NCBI RefSeq assembly: GCF_000835495.1
Contig: NW_015622541.1
Span: forward strand, 7,688,001-7,752,000
DNA: 64,000 nucleotides
Reading direction: 5' to 3'
From: Cladophialophora immunda
Lineage: Eukaryota; Ascomycota; Eurotiomycetes; Chaetothyriales; Herpotrichiellaceae
This document shows, piece by piece, positions 32,817 through 43,800 of this stretch. The notes under the pieces are model-generated. The model was not told where the DNA came from, did not search any database, and was given only the letters and a program-made list of their open reading frames with translations. Each line of letters starts with the position of its first letter. Position 1 is the first letter of the stretch. A program made the position numbers and the translations under genes.

Positions 32817-33457
32817 ATGACGACCAGCAGACAGACCAGCCAACAAATGTAAGAAGACGGTTCTTGTCCTGAGCCCAACTCTGATATATCGTCCATTAAC
32901 CATGACCGTGCAGCTCCTCCCCATACTATGATCCCACCCGGGCCGACACATCGGTGGATCCGCGGTATGTGATGAAGGGGGTCGACTTCTCGCTCCCGCT
33001 CAAGGAGCGGGTGATGGAGTACCAGAAGAACTTCCTGGCGGATCCCAACTTCGACGGCTTCGACGCGTACGCACTCCGGAACAACGTGCGGTGCATCTCG
33101 GTGACGCCGACGCGGACAGAGTGGGAGCTCGAGATCCTGCCGCACCTCTGCAACAAGGGCGGCAAGCTGCACGGCGGCGCCGCCGCCACGATCATGGACA
33201 ACTTGACCACGACCACCCTCATCGCCGGGGCCAGGCCGGGGTATATGGACGTCGGGCACGTGAGCCGCAACATCAACATGACGTATCTGCGGCCGGTCGT
33301 CGAGGGCGCCACGGTGAGGGTGGTCTGCGAGCTGGTCTCGGGCGGCAGGACGCTCGTCAACATGCGGGGCGAGATTCTCATGGACGGCAAGGTCTGCGTG
33401 ACGTGCCTCCACGACAAGGTCTTCTTGCGTCCGCCGCCCGAACCCTCCAAGCTGTGA
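32817..33457 (+). CDS. hotdog-fold thioesterase (4HBT/PaaI-like)
   Basis: Probable acyl-CoA thioesterase of the Acot13/PaaI type, 191 residues. Exon 1 32817-32848 (MTTSRQTSQQ) and exon 2 32914-33457, joined by a 65-base intron GTAAGA...GTGCAG. The catalytic hotdog region reads GGKLHGGAAATIMDN, with the HGG turn and following Asp of the family, then SRNINMTYLRPVVEGATVRV. No start ATG exists in the main open frame before residue 40, which supports the two-exon model. It would hydrolyse a CoA or other thioester in the cytosol or peroxisome. The C-terminus PSKL is only a weak PTS1-like ending. It is the last gene of the putative cluster. Confidence 0.85.
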
Positions 33458-34464
33458 CCCGCCTCCAGCTCACCGGGGGATGTGCTTGGTGTGATACTGG
33501 TGAACGGACGGGCATAGACATCTTGGGCTTGTGGGGACGATGGTTGGCGATCCGGCAGGTGGAACGAATAGAACGACCAGACAATCAGGAGGCTCTTCCT
33601 TTGTGACAGGGACTGAGATATAGAGTTGCGATAGACCATGCCACTATTTCTGTTTTGCGGGGGCGCTGGAATTTCATTGTCAACAGGTAACAAGTACAGA
33701 GCACAGACCGAACATTGCACATCTGTTTATCGCAAGGCGCGATGGCCGCCGGAGCTGGTTGAGGCTGGCATGAATAAAGATTCCCAACCACGAGGGACCA
33801 CCCATCCTTTCATGTTTCGAGGTCCAAAATGTCTCTACGGACCCTCTTTGGTGTGAACCGAGACCTATGGTTCGAGAAACTGACAAAGAGCAGGCTGCAG
33901 CCTCGCAAATCCACGGAACCTCAAGAACCTAATGCGACTCTTATCGCAGCCTTCTCTTGGCTAAGCCACACACTCTGGTGGTGAGTTTGCCTCAGCCTCT
34001 TCAAAGCGTTCTTCTTGGAAGCGGAACTTGATCTGCCGGAGAATAAAGAATTCAGACCCTTGGTTCGCTCCGAGGGAGAGGTCATGGATCCCCAAATGAG
34101 ATGAGGACCTCGAGGAAATGGCTCCCGCAACCTGAAAACCCGCACTGCCCATCACCATCTAACCTTGGACATGCCTCCACTTTCCACCACTTGTTCCATG
34201 GTTCAACGTGAAATGGGAGACGGTAAGTTATATGTGACAGGAAATGAGAGGCGCGGTCCCGGGATACCTGAACCACGCCACGCTTTCTGGACATCTGGCG
34301 CGGGAGAAGAATAAATGCGTGGTCCTCGCATTCCCTCAACATTGTGCACTCTAGGACACTCCCTCCCTTGCTTTTCAGGTCAGTCGCTCGCTTTTCGCCA
34401 TCTTGCCTGTGACCTATCGACAATCCTTAACGAGAAACAGACCGATTTAAGCTCTATCACTGCG
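33458..34464. other. intergenic region and 5' leader of the next gene
   Basis: About 1 kb with no recognisable gene. The right end (34315-34464) is open in frame with the following gene but reads like a leader. Confidence 0.5.
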
Positions 34465-36930
34465 ATGGGTGCAGCCGTCTCAGCGGTCAGAGGCGCGGCC
34501 GTGGTTGGCGCAGAAGTCGCCGCGGCAGGTGCTGAGGCGGCAGAGGCTGTCGTCATGACTGGAGGGGCGGCAGCAGGAGACATGGGCTTGGTAGGTCAGA
34601 CGGCAAGCAGGGTCGCCTCGTCTTCCGGGTCGACAGATTTCTTTTCGGCACTAGGAAGCACGGCCTCGGATTCTTCTGCCTTTCGAGGCGTAACTGCGTC
34701 CGAGGCATCTGGACTGGAAGGCCCGCAGCAGTTGGATCCTATATTCTACGGACCGAGGAGACCACACTCAGTACCTCCATCATTCTCCAAAGGGAGGCCA
34801 TGGGACGGGCCAGGATTCAGAAACCATCCTGCTTCGGAGGGGGGAGCATACCGAAACTGGGACTTCACAGAGCAAGGAGTACCCCAGGGGGCATCCCCAA
34901 AGGCCGCAGAGTTGTCATCATCCTCGACCTCGACCGAGTCAGGATTCCTCCGCGACCTCAAAGGAAAAGAGACCGTCCATGATTGGTACAGAGGATTGTC
35001 GCCTGTCTCTGACACGGGAGCAACAGCAGGCTCAGTGTCATCGGGGGAAATCTCGGGCTCGGTGTCAAGAGGGTGGTCGACCGAAGCAGTCGATGGATCC
35101 CAGCCGGAACTGTTCCCAGAGGCTTTCTCGGAACCTCGTACGCCCTCCCAGATATCGTCGACCGGAGCAGAGGCAGGTTCAAGACCGAGACCGGTGTCAG
35201 ACTCGGAGGAGTGGCTCGCATCATCGGAAGACTCGACGGGCACGGTCGTCCACCATACTCCTCCCAATAACCCCAACTCCATGGAAGCAATCGATGGATC
35301 GGCGGAGTGGCTCTCAGGGTCGGAGCCGTCGTCGGTGGCGGAGGGGTCAACCGAAGCGGTAGCGGGATCCATGGCGCAATCCGAGGGCGAGGTGATAGAA
35401 GGAGAGGTCATCTACGACGGGCATTCACTCCCAGCGGGGTCGGGAGAGTCCACAGGAACCGTCGTTCACCATCCGCCGCCAGGAGGAGGAGCAGCTGCAG
35501 GAGCGGCGGCGGAAGGGGGGGCACCAGCCAAGGTCAACAGATGGCAAGACACGTGGAGCGTCAACGAGATCCTGCGCCTGCCGGAGGAAACGAGATTCCA
35601 CATCCTCCGCGGCGCGTCGGAGCCGGCGCCCCTTTTCTACAAGCCGGGTGCGGGAGTCCAGGCGAATTTGCACACGTTCTCCAGCTTGGGCAAGGCAGTC
35701 CGAGCCTACATCAAAAAGGAGGCCGCCTTCACGGGCGAGGAGGTCAGCATGATTTTCGGCCGGAGGCCAGGGAAGATGACGGGCGCAGAGTATTTGGCGC
35801 GGGTGGGCAAGCCGGTGCGCCCCAGCACGGCCAAAGAGCTCAAGGCCATGTCCGGCGAGGATTTTGCAAAGTTGACCGGGCCGGAACTGCAAAAGTTGAC
35901 TCCATTTCGGTCGAGAAGCAATGCCCTCACTACCGCCTATGGAGTCACCGCCTATGCCGGGATTCTGGCCGGCTACACCTATGGGAACACCATGGGCGAA
36001 CTCCACAAGAACAAGATGAAGGAGAAGTACAAGGACGTGCACAAGCGCGAGCTTGCCTCACCTGTGATGGACCGTCCGAGTATGCCGCAGACGACCCTCG
36101 TCGTCACGCAAGGTCTGACCTGGATGTACACTGACCCACTCCCGGCACTGGGCATATACACCGCCAACGACACCACGTCCTCGGTGTTTGACGGCGATTA
36201 CATCACGGTGCCCATGTCGACCGGCGCCGAGTATGCACTCACCTTCCCTCCCGAGGTGCAGCGGATTCACCTCACCAACGCCGGCCCTCGGCCACTCTGT
36301 GTGGCAGGAGTCAACATCACGACGTTGGACAGCTACTGGGTGAGCTTGAGCGGCAACCTGGGGGAGCATTTCGACGTCGACCACTATGAGACGGGCCAGC
36401 AGGTCATGAATGGATCGACGTCGTGCACCTGGATTGACCACAACCCGGACGGCGTCGGGATTGCCGGGTTGACTTTCGAGCTGGTCCCCAATGCTGAGGT
36501 GCCTCAGGGGGTCAACGGCAGCGTGCCCTTCATCTGGCCTTCAAACGACACCCACCCGGCAGATATGGCAAGCAGCACCGAGCGCTTTGACTTCAGCGAG
36601 CACCTGGTCAAAAGCCAATTGACCAAGTCGAGCGCGAAGCGACTGTGCGAAAACGAGTACAGCGAGGGCCCCCACTTTGTGAGTCTGAGCGAGAAGTTGT
36701 ACTGCGACATGGAGACTCGCGTCGTCTATCCTACCTGCGGAGCCGAGGCTGGGGGCGGCGTGTGCTTTGACGTCGACCAGGATAAACTGGTCGAGGCGGA
36801 GGAGGGTAGCAAGGAGGAATCCGAGGTTGAGTCCGAGGGCGTGCGTGGATCGTTTACCAAGCGGCGGGTCGAGAAGGCGAGGAGGACCAAGGTGCTCAAG
36901 AGCTTCAAGCACGTTCATGTGTGGGAGTGA
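34465..36930 (+). CDS. uncharacterised fungal protein with predicted N-myristoylation site
   Basis: 821 residues from the ATG at 34465; an in-frame ATG at 34315 would add 50 residues that look like a translated leader. The chosen start gives MGAAVS, fitting the MGxxx(S/T) N-myristoylation pattern, followed by an Ala/Gly/Val-rich helix. Residues of about 60-380 are low-complexity, Ser/Gly/Glu-rich, with imperfect repeats such as STGTVVHH(T/P)PP (twice) and S(T/M)EA(V/I)DGS (three times). A more ordered middle part (VNEILRLPEETRFHILRG) follows, then a short Gly/Ala/Tyr-rich hydrophobic segment (TTAYGVTAYAGILAGYTYG). The conserved C-terminal region has Cys at RPLCVAGVNIT and STSCTWIDHNPDG, reminiscent of an uncharacterised Pezizomycotina domain. 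The tail is acidic then basic. No function can be assigned. Confidence 0.72.
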   Translation: MGAAVSAVRGAAVVGAEVAAAGAEAAEAVVMTGGAAAGDMGLVGQTASRVASSSGSTDFFSALGSTASDSSAFRGVTASEASGLEGPQQLDPIFYGPRRPHSVPPSFSKGRPWDGPGFRNHPASEGGAYRNWDFTEQGVPQGASPKAAELSSSSTSTESGFLRDLKGKETVHDWYRGLSPVSDTGATAGSVSSGEISGSVSRGWSTEAVDGSQPELFPEAFSEPRTPSQISSTGAEAGSRPRPVSDSEEWLASSEDSTGTVVHHTPPNNPNSMEAIDGSAEWLSGSEPSSVAEGSTEAVAGSMAQSEGEVIEGEVIYDGHSLPAGSGESTGTVVHHPPPGGGAAAGAAAEGGAPAKVNRWQDTWSVNEILRLPEETRFHILRGASEPAPLFYKPGAGVQANLHTFSSLGKAVRAYIKKEAAFTGEEVSMIFGRRPGKMTGAEYLARVGKPVRPSTAKELKAMSGEDFAKLTGPELQKLTPFRSRSNALTTAYGVTAYAGILAGYTYGNTMGELHKNKMKEKYKDVHKRELASPVMDRPSMPQTTLVVTQGLTWMYTDPLPALGIYTANDTTSSVFDGDYITVPMSTGAEYALTFPPEVQRIHLTNAGPRPLCVAGVNITTLDSYWVSLSGNLGEHFDVDHYETGQQVMNGSTSCTWIDHNPDGVGIAGLTFELVPNAEVPQGVNGSVPFIWPSNDTHPADMASSTERFDFSEHLVKSQLTKSSAKRLCENEYSEGPHFVSLSEKLYCDMETRVVYPTCGAEAGGGVCFDVDQDKLVEAEEGSKEESEVESEGVRGSFTKRRVEKARRTKVLKSFKHVHVWE

Positions 36931-37498
36931 GTTTGCCGACAACTGGAGATGAGGGTGTATGTACGTCCCTACATAGCCCTCTGCTCCTAGATATTCAAGA
37001 ACGAAAAAGCGTAGGCACCATAGACGGTAATTTACGTGGCCATTGATATTTAGAATCCCCTGCTAGGCTCTTTTCAAGGCAACAGCAATTCTTTCTTTCG
37101 TACTCGGATCGAGCAGTGATGAGGTGGCTGACGGAATTGGGCGGTGGCTGCGCACCCCTCGTGCATCTAACCGCATTGGGAGCTATTGACGAGAAACGGG
37201 GCTGTGTTGTGCATTGATCCCCTCCCAACCGTATGGAGTACACCCGTTGATTGATTTCTTTGTTGGAGAGAATAGCTATGAAGAGTTGCACTAGGTGCCT
37301 GTCAAAGTAAGAGGGACAAGGGAGTGCGTCCTCCGTATATATTCGTGGTCGCCACTCAAAGCATTGAGGCCGGTGCTTTCTTTCTCTATCATCCACCACT
37401 CAGCATTAAAAACGTCCCTTTGAACACCCCCGGCTTTCCACTGCAAGAAGTCATCAAGAGGCAGGCCTTACTTGACCACTCGCAACTCAATCGCAACC
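36931..37498. other. intergenic region
   Basis: About 0.57 kb between two plus-strand genes; 3' UTR and promoter. Nothing specific seen. Confidence 0.5.
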
Positions 37499-38155
37499 AT
37501 GTGCCGAGGCCACCATCATCATTACAACTCACCGGCCCCATACGGTGCCTATGTCCCGCCCGCTCCCTATGGCGGCATGAACACAAACACCCGCAACCAA
37601 CCTCTTGCTCTCCAGGACCCCAACGGAGCAACCATGTACCTCACCACAACCACGTCCACAACCAACTGGGGCAGCGAGTATTGCTCCGGCTGCGGCCGTC
37701 GAGCCCACAGATGCCGCTGTGACCGTCGGGGCTACTATTCCCCCAACGCCTATGCGGTCAGCAATGGCTACGCCGGTCCCTGCAACTCGTCCTACCGCCG
37801 CGGCCGCCGGAATCGCGGTCCTGTGAGCCTCTTGGTCTCGGCCGGCGTGGCGCTGTATCGGCATCAAAAAGCGAAGAACGAACAAAAGGAGGAAGAGAGG
37901 AGGGCCAGGGGCATCGAGTTTGAAGAGGAGCTGAGAAGGGAGGAAGGCGAGTATCAGAGGGAGAGGATGGAGAAGCACGGGGACCCGAGAAGGCGCCGAC
38001 AGCAGGATGAAGAGTTCGAAGACGAGCCTGACGACGAGTTTGATGATGAGGTGGCTCTACGGGAGCGGGAACAGCGTGCCAGGGACAGGGAGGCGCAGAG
38101 ACCGCAGTACAACGGTGAACAGCCACCTTCATATGAGGCTGCCATCAAAGGATGA
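37499..38155 (+). CDS. small Cys-rich / charged protein with C-terminal PPxY motif
   Basis: 218 residues, single exon, starting MCRGHHHHYN at the ATG at 37499; the frame is open upstream but without another ATG nearby. The N-terminal half is Pro/Tyr/Asn-rich and contains CSGCGRRAHRCRC (about residues 61-73), a possible small zinc-binding knuckle. A short hydrophobic patch (VSLLVSAGVALY) is followed by a highly charged Glu/Arg coiled-coil segment and an acidic stretch. The protein ends PPSYEAAIKG, a PPxY motif of the kind bound by WW domains of Rsp5/NEDD4 ubiquitin ligases. It could be an adaptor or ligase substrate at membranes; this is inference, as the family is unnamed. Confidence 0.72.
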   Translation: MCRGHHHHYNSPAPYGAYVPPAPYGGMNTNTRNQPLALQDPNGATMYLTTTTSTTNWGSEYCSGCGRRAHRCRCDRRGYYSPNAYAVSNGYAGPCNSSYRRGRRNRGPVSLLVSAGVALYRHQKAKNEQKEEERRARGIEFEEELRREEGEYQRERMEKHGDPRRRRQQDEEFEDEPDDEFDDEVALREREQRARDREAQRPQYNGEQPPSYEAAIKG

Positions 38156-38680
38156 ATGCCCATCTGCAAGCGCGTGAGATGGGAACAGGACGATATGAGA
38201 GGATGGTTCATGGCAGCGACTTTTGATCTGATGCTTTTTGTCTTTCTCCAGTGAAGCCGAAGTGACGAGAAAAGTGAAATGCTTGGCACTGCTGCCCACG
38301 AAGTAATACAAGACATTACCGGTATTATATCCCTCTCATCACGCTGCACTAGCCCCCAACGGAAGGTGGTGCCAGTACCGTATTACTGCGACAATACAGG
38401 CGTCATCGTCTCACTGTGCAGGTCACAGCCGGTGGCGGCATCAGTGACTTCATCATGCGCAATGCCACAGGATGATGGGAGGGGATGGCATGATGTTGCT
38501 TTTTCTCTCTCCAGGCAGCATTCAATTCTCTTCCATACAAACCACGCATCCTACAACATCCTAGAATCCGTTGAATCCTTCTCTCCTACCCTCTCATCCC
38601 TTCGCCCTGTGCTTCTCCTCATCTGAGATCCTCTCTCTGACCTGTTCTGTGGCTGCCTGCATCGCCAACCATCCCTCAAA
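38156..38680. other. intergenic region
   Basis: About 0.5 kb with a CT-rich tract just before the next start codon (around 38570-38640), probably the promoter and leader of the gene at 38681. Confidence 0.5.
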
Positions 38681-39994
38681 ATGTCGACCACCCCCAATGG
38701 CTACACCGACGAGAAGGATCCTGAGATTGAGGTCCTTCCAGCGCCGGCAACTTCCACGCCCCCAGTGAAACGGACCTCTCTCGCAACCCGTCTGCTCAGA
38801 CTCGTTGCTACCGTCTTAGGCGCTCTTCTGGTCTTCAAGGCGCTTTGCAGCGTGGTTGGGTCTCAATCCGGGGGCCTTTCGAGACCGTGCCACGGTATGA
38901 ATCACAAGATCCCCGGTTATATCCCACTACTGTTCGACGACGATGGCCACCATCAGCACCCGTTCCCACCCATCGACAAGTGGAAACCTTTCAACGGCAC
39001 CACGCATTTCGAATTCGACCCCGCCCAAGCCAGTGGCCTTTCCGTCCGAGGGCCAAAGGTGTTTGGGAAGGTCGTCTTTGAGACCTCCAAGTTGTCCAAC
39101 AAGGTCGTGATCGATCTGGACATCAAGACCAACAAGAAGGACAAGGACGGCGAGGTCACGATCGGGGAAGACAATGGCCACCTCACCATCAACACTCCGT
39201 CGACCGGCAAGCTCAAGACCCACACCGCCGCCACAATCCAGATCCCATCCAACATCATTGGAGAATTCGCACTTCCCAGGTTCGAAGTCGATGTTCCCCG
39301 CCACATGGTCGACTTCAGTCAGCTGCCCGAGTCCCTTGAAATCGGCACCTTCACGGTCCGGGTGGGCAGGGGATTCGTCAAGCCTGGCCCCGTGCACACC
39401 AACACGACCCAAATCTCGATTGGCTATGGCGCTCTCCGCGGTGCCCTGACCCACGCCCGCGACGAGACCAACGTCGACATAGGCCGGGGCAACGTGACAC
39501 TCAACATCCCCTCCATCTCTACGGGCGACCAGGGCTCGACCCACATTCACCTCGGCCACGGCCACCTGAACGGCAGCCTGGCGATCTACAACTCGACCAA
39601 CATCGACATCGGCAGCGGCGGCATCTACGTCAATGTCGCCTTCAAGTCGGCCGCCCCACGAGCCACGCTCTCGACGCGCATCGCCTCAGGCAGTTCGCGC
39701 GTCTTTGTCGACTCCATCGCCGCGGAGCGTCTCTTCGAGTCGTCCCACACGTCCGTCGCGGGCGACCAGCTGATCACCTACCCCGCGAATTTCCAAGGCA
39801 CGGTCGACGCGCGAGGCATCGTTGGGGACATCAAGCTCGAGGGGAAGGACCTGGCTGTCGAGAAAGTCATCGGCGGCATGGTGGGCCGACAGGGAGATAG
39901 CGACCGGAACTCGATCAGCGTCAAGACCGTCCGGGGCAAGCTGGACATTCTTGTCGGGGACGAGCCGACGGCGCAGCAGAGCCACAGCTGCTAG
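38681..39994 (+). CDS. uncharacterised single-pass membrane protein with beta-rich ectodomain
   Basis: 437 residues, single exon, ATG at 38681 in good context (TCAAAATGTCG). A short cytosolic N-terminus (about 30 residues) with a basic cap precedes one membrane helix (LLRLVATVLGALLVFKAL). The rest would be extracellular or luminal, with N-glycosylation sequons such as NGT, NTT, NVT and NST. The ectodomain alternates short beta-like segments (SLAIYNSTNIDIGSGGIYVNV), which recalls repetitive beta-solenoid or DUF4097-like adhesin folds seen in other uncharacterised fungal proteins. No catalytic motif was found. The gene is convergent with the DUF726 gene. Confidence 0.75.
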   Translation: MSTTPNGYTDEKDPEIEVLPAPATSTPPVKRTSLATRLLRLVATVLGALLVFKALCSVVGSQSGGLSRPCHGMNHKIPGYIPLLFDDDGHHQHPFPPIDKWKPFNGTTHFEFDPAQASGLSVRGPKVFGKVVFETSKLSNKVVIDLDIKTNKKDKDGEVTIGEDNGHLTINTPSTGKLKTHTAATIQIPSNIIGEFALPRFEVDVPRHMVDFSQLPESLEIGTFTVRVGRGFVKPGPVHTNTTQISIGYGALRGALTHARDETNVDIGRGNVTLNIPSISTGDQGSTHIHLGHGHLNGSLAIYNSTNIDIGSGGIYVNVAFKSAAPRATLSTRIASGSSRVFVDSIAAERLFESSHTSVAGDQLITYPANFQGTVDARGIVGDIKLEGKDLAVEKVIGGMVGRQGDSDRNSISVKTVRGKLDILVGDEPTAQQSHSC

Positions 39995-40871
39995 GCATCT
40001 GCCTTGCTTGGGTAGGTAGGCACGGTCTCGGAGAGCTGCTGCCTGGAAGACGCCGCCGGTAAGGGGGCATGTTGAATGTGTATGTATACGTGATCTGGGC
40101 CTGCGATATCAAAATGGGCGACATTTGGCTGTAAAAAGGAGAACAACAAAGGCAAACAAAAACGGGGAAAATGGTAGGATAATACCTTCATTCGTCTTAT
40201 AAGTGGGATAGGGCTTCCACCCAAAAAGTTCATGCAGCCTCTGTAATCAGACAAGGCCAAGGAACAACATGTCGATATTCTTCCACGTCTGCTTGTTTTC
40301 ATCTCCTCCGCGCTCTTGATCTTGTAGTTTTCCCCACTCTCCCTATCCTTCCGACCTTACTCCCATATCGTCACATACACACCCTATCTGAATCACTCAC
40401 CCATGGTTACCCAGGCAGGTGGTATATACGAGTGCGAGATGTCTCCGACGTATGAGGCCTCCTACTCATTCCTAGAGACCAAAGCACAGAGAAGGGTGTG
40501 ATATACGTGCATGAGGCAATCCCGGCCGCGAGTCGCGAAGAAGAAAAGGCAAGGATGAGACAGTGAAAGGTATTCGAATGGACTTGTGTGCCCCAAGAAA
40601 CTCATCACCCGGAAAACTGTACGATTTTAAGAGACGTCAGTGCTGTGGATATAAATATGAATACAACCATGCAGTGCTCCCAAGCCCAACAAGGTGACCA
40701 AAGCCGTAGTCCGTGGTCCGTGGTCGCACCCGAACCTTTTACATGTTACATGCCATCGATGTGATGTGATGAGACAATGGCCTCCTCTTTTCCTACCCAC
40801 AGAAACTAAATTTCCCGTTGAAGCAATCATCTGATATAGAAGCTTTCACTGCGTCTCAGGCGCAGTGCCAT
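39995..40871. other. convergent 3' intergenic region
   Basis: About 0.9 kb between two convergent genes; no gene recognised. Confidence 0.55.
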
Positions 40872-43800
40872 TCAACTTTTCCCGAACCCAACTGTCCGTC
40901 CCAGGCCGGAGATCATGCTGCCGCCCGTCCTCAGCGCGCCACCCGCGGCGTTCTTGCCAGTTTCACCGGCCCTGCTCGCTGCATCTGTGGCTGACGAGGT
41001 GACGCCCTTCGCAGCACCTGCGCCAGGGACAGAAGGTGTGGCTACAGGGCTTGAAGTCTCTTTAACTCCCCTATTCTTCTTCTCTGTGTCCTTCGTGGCG
41101 TTCTCACCCTGTTTGTATCCCGCCGCGCCGGTGGCCGCATTCCCAGCCCTCTTGGCTGCGGCCGCTGCGTCCTGGGAGAGACTTGCCAGCCTCTCGCCGA
41201 TGGCCGCGGGAGTCGGCGCTGCGGGAACTTGGACCTGTTGACTCGAGCTCCTCCGGGGTCCCAGTTTCGGCGGCGGCGATCTCACGCCACCACTGCTGAC
41301 CTGCCGTATGAGACTCGGTGTTGGGACTGACGTGGACGGCGTGGGGACTCCTGAAAGTGGAGGGCCGAGTTTTGTCGGAGACTTGACGCCCCCAGATGGA
41401 GCGTGATCGAGCTTGGTCGGTGGGGATTTCATGCCAGAGGGAGTCCTGTCCAGCTTTGGCGGGGGCGACTTGATACCAGAGGGGATCCTGTCGAGTTTTG
41501 GCGCCGGCGGCGACTTGACTCCTGATGGGATCCGGGCGAGCTTGGGCGGTGGCGACTTGACACCTGCCGGTGCCTTCTCCAGTTTCGGTGCTTCTTGCGC
41601 TGCTTTGGTCGCGGCGCCTGTCTTTGACTCGGACGATCTCTTCTCAAGTTTTGGTGGCGGTGGTCTCTTCCCGCTCTTCCCTGCGCGTCCAAATCCCATG
41701 CTAGGCATGCTAGGCAGATAGGCCGCTGCTCTAGAGGTATAGCTCTGCCCGGTTTTGACTGCGCTCTGAGCAGTATCTGCTGCACTTTTACCGGGGTCCT
41801 GGGATAGACCCGGTGCTGCCTTGCCCGCTTCACCAACTTTGTCGGCGGTGGTATCCAAACCTTTTCGTACAGTTTCAGTCGCGTTCTGCACGGTTGTCCC
41901 CGCTGCTTCAGCTGCCTCACCCGCTTTATCTTTGAGTGGAGCCGGTGTGCGATCTTTTGCTTGATGAATAATTGGGGTCTGGCGGGTGACACGCCTGGTG
42001 GACTTGACTGCGGGATTGTCCTTGGGGTTCAACGCGTTCTCGACCGTCGGTGTGACCACGTCGGACACTGTGCTCGCTGTGCCCTTGGCAGCGGCGGTGG
42101 TAGTCTCTGCCGCCTTATTTGCAGATTCCGTCGCCTTCTCTGTCGCTGCTTTTGGTGGTGCCTGGGATTTCCCTTTGATGCCGCTTGAGAGGGAAGGCAT
42201 GCTCGGCAGAGAAGAGAGATATTGCGAGGCTTGTTGGACATAGCTTTGTGTTTGGCTTGTTGCTCCCTCTGCACTCTTGGGTGCCTGGCCTGTGAGTTTG
42301 CTGGCGTCTGTGGCGTCCGGTTTCTGAACTGCGTTGGGATTGGAACGGTTGATGTGTGGCATACTCGGCAGGTGTTTGTAAATGTAGGTTGCATAGCTCT
42401 CTGTTGAAGCTTGGGCGTCCTTGACTGTTTGACTGGCGACATTGCCAGCCTGGGTAGGGTCCTGTCCGGCCTTCTGTAGATTGCTCGCCAACTTTTGCGC
42501 ATCTTGCGCACTTGGGACACTCGGCACGTAGAAATACTCGATCGCCCTACTCACCAGGCTCTTCTTCGTCTGCTCCTGGATCTTCTTTTCCAACTCTTCG
42601 GCCTCTTCTTCGCCTTCAGCGGCTTCGTCTACCTTGCCGCCATGGGACTCCCTCCTCATCAGCCATCTTCTCTGCGCAGCAAGAGACTGTTTCTCCTCTT
42701 CCTTTTCCATCTCTACTAGCTCTTGCTGTTCTCGTTTGACGGCGTCCATGTCGATATCCTCAAAGCCAATCTTCTTGAGAATGGCGCCGATCAGGTAGCG
42801 GTAGCGCTGGTGGCTGCTGACATCCTCCGAGACATCGAAGTTTTCGACCGACCTCAGGCCTTCAACCTTTTGCAGTCCAGCCACTCCATACTGAATGGCT
42901 GACGTACGGTACATGAAGCCAAGGATGTAGTCGTTGACCGAGAAGACATTGACGAGTCTGCCCGCGATAACACTGCGGAGGACTCTCCAGTCGCTAGTAT
43001 CGCTGGGTGTTGGTGAGCCAATCATGACGGCATTCTCAATGATTCCAAACTCCTTTCTCTTCGCCAGACTCATGAGACAGGTGTATATGACGCGAGCTCC
43101 AAGCGAATATCCGATGAGGGTGACTGGACGCTCGCCTTGTGCGCGATTGACCAGGGCATCCGCCAGGACCTCACCCGCCTTGTCGGCACGACTTTTCGCA
43201 ACGCTGAAGGGGTTATCAATGACCCTTGCGACCTTCATGAGGGCCATCGGCCACATCGCCGCGGCAAGTTCTGCGAAGATGGTCCGTGATATGATTTCTT
43301 TCTGTGCATATCCCCAGGCCGCCGATTGGACCATGCCGTTCATTGCATTGCCCAAGTTCAGCAATGCTTCCAGTTCGTACTTCAACGCAAAAACCTCGGC
43401 GCCTGTACCCAAGGACCGCCATGGTTTCACCACCTCCTCTTTCTCGGTCAACCAACCTGAGATGCCAAGGGTGACGCGGAGTTTGTGGTCATGTTCACTT
43501 GCGTCTTGTGCACCTTGAGCTTCATCTTCGCTGGTCTTCTTGTCACTGCTGCCATGAACAGGCAGGAACTGAAAGTCCTCGACTTCACGTGCATACGAGT
43601 CCATCATCTGGCCCGTCATTCGTCCGCCATATGCACCAAACAGTCCACCGACGAGGACAGCACTTCCTGCTACGGAGCCCAGGTATGCAGCTGCGGATGT
43701 AGCACCAAGCCCGAGTCCACCCATGACAGAGCCGACACCTGCTGCGACGAGAGGAGCTGCCATACCGCCCGTGACACCGAGAATTGCAGCACCAGCCGCA

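Noticed and set aside
32954..32956. GTG as start of the thioesterase
   Set aside because: A two-exon model from the ATG at 32817 fits phase and gives a natural N-terminus.
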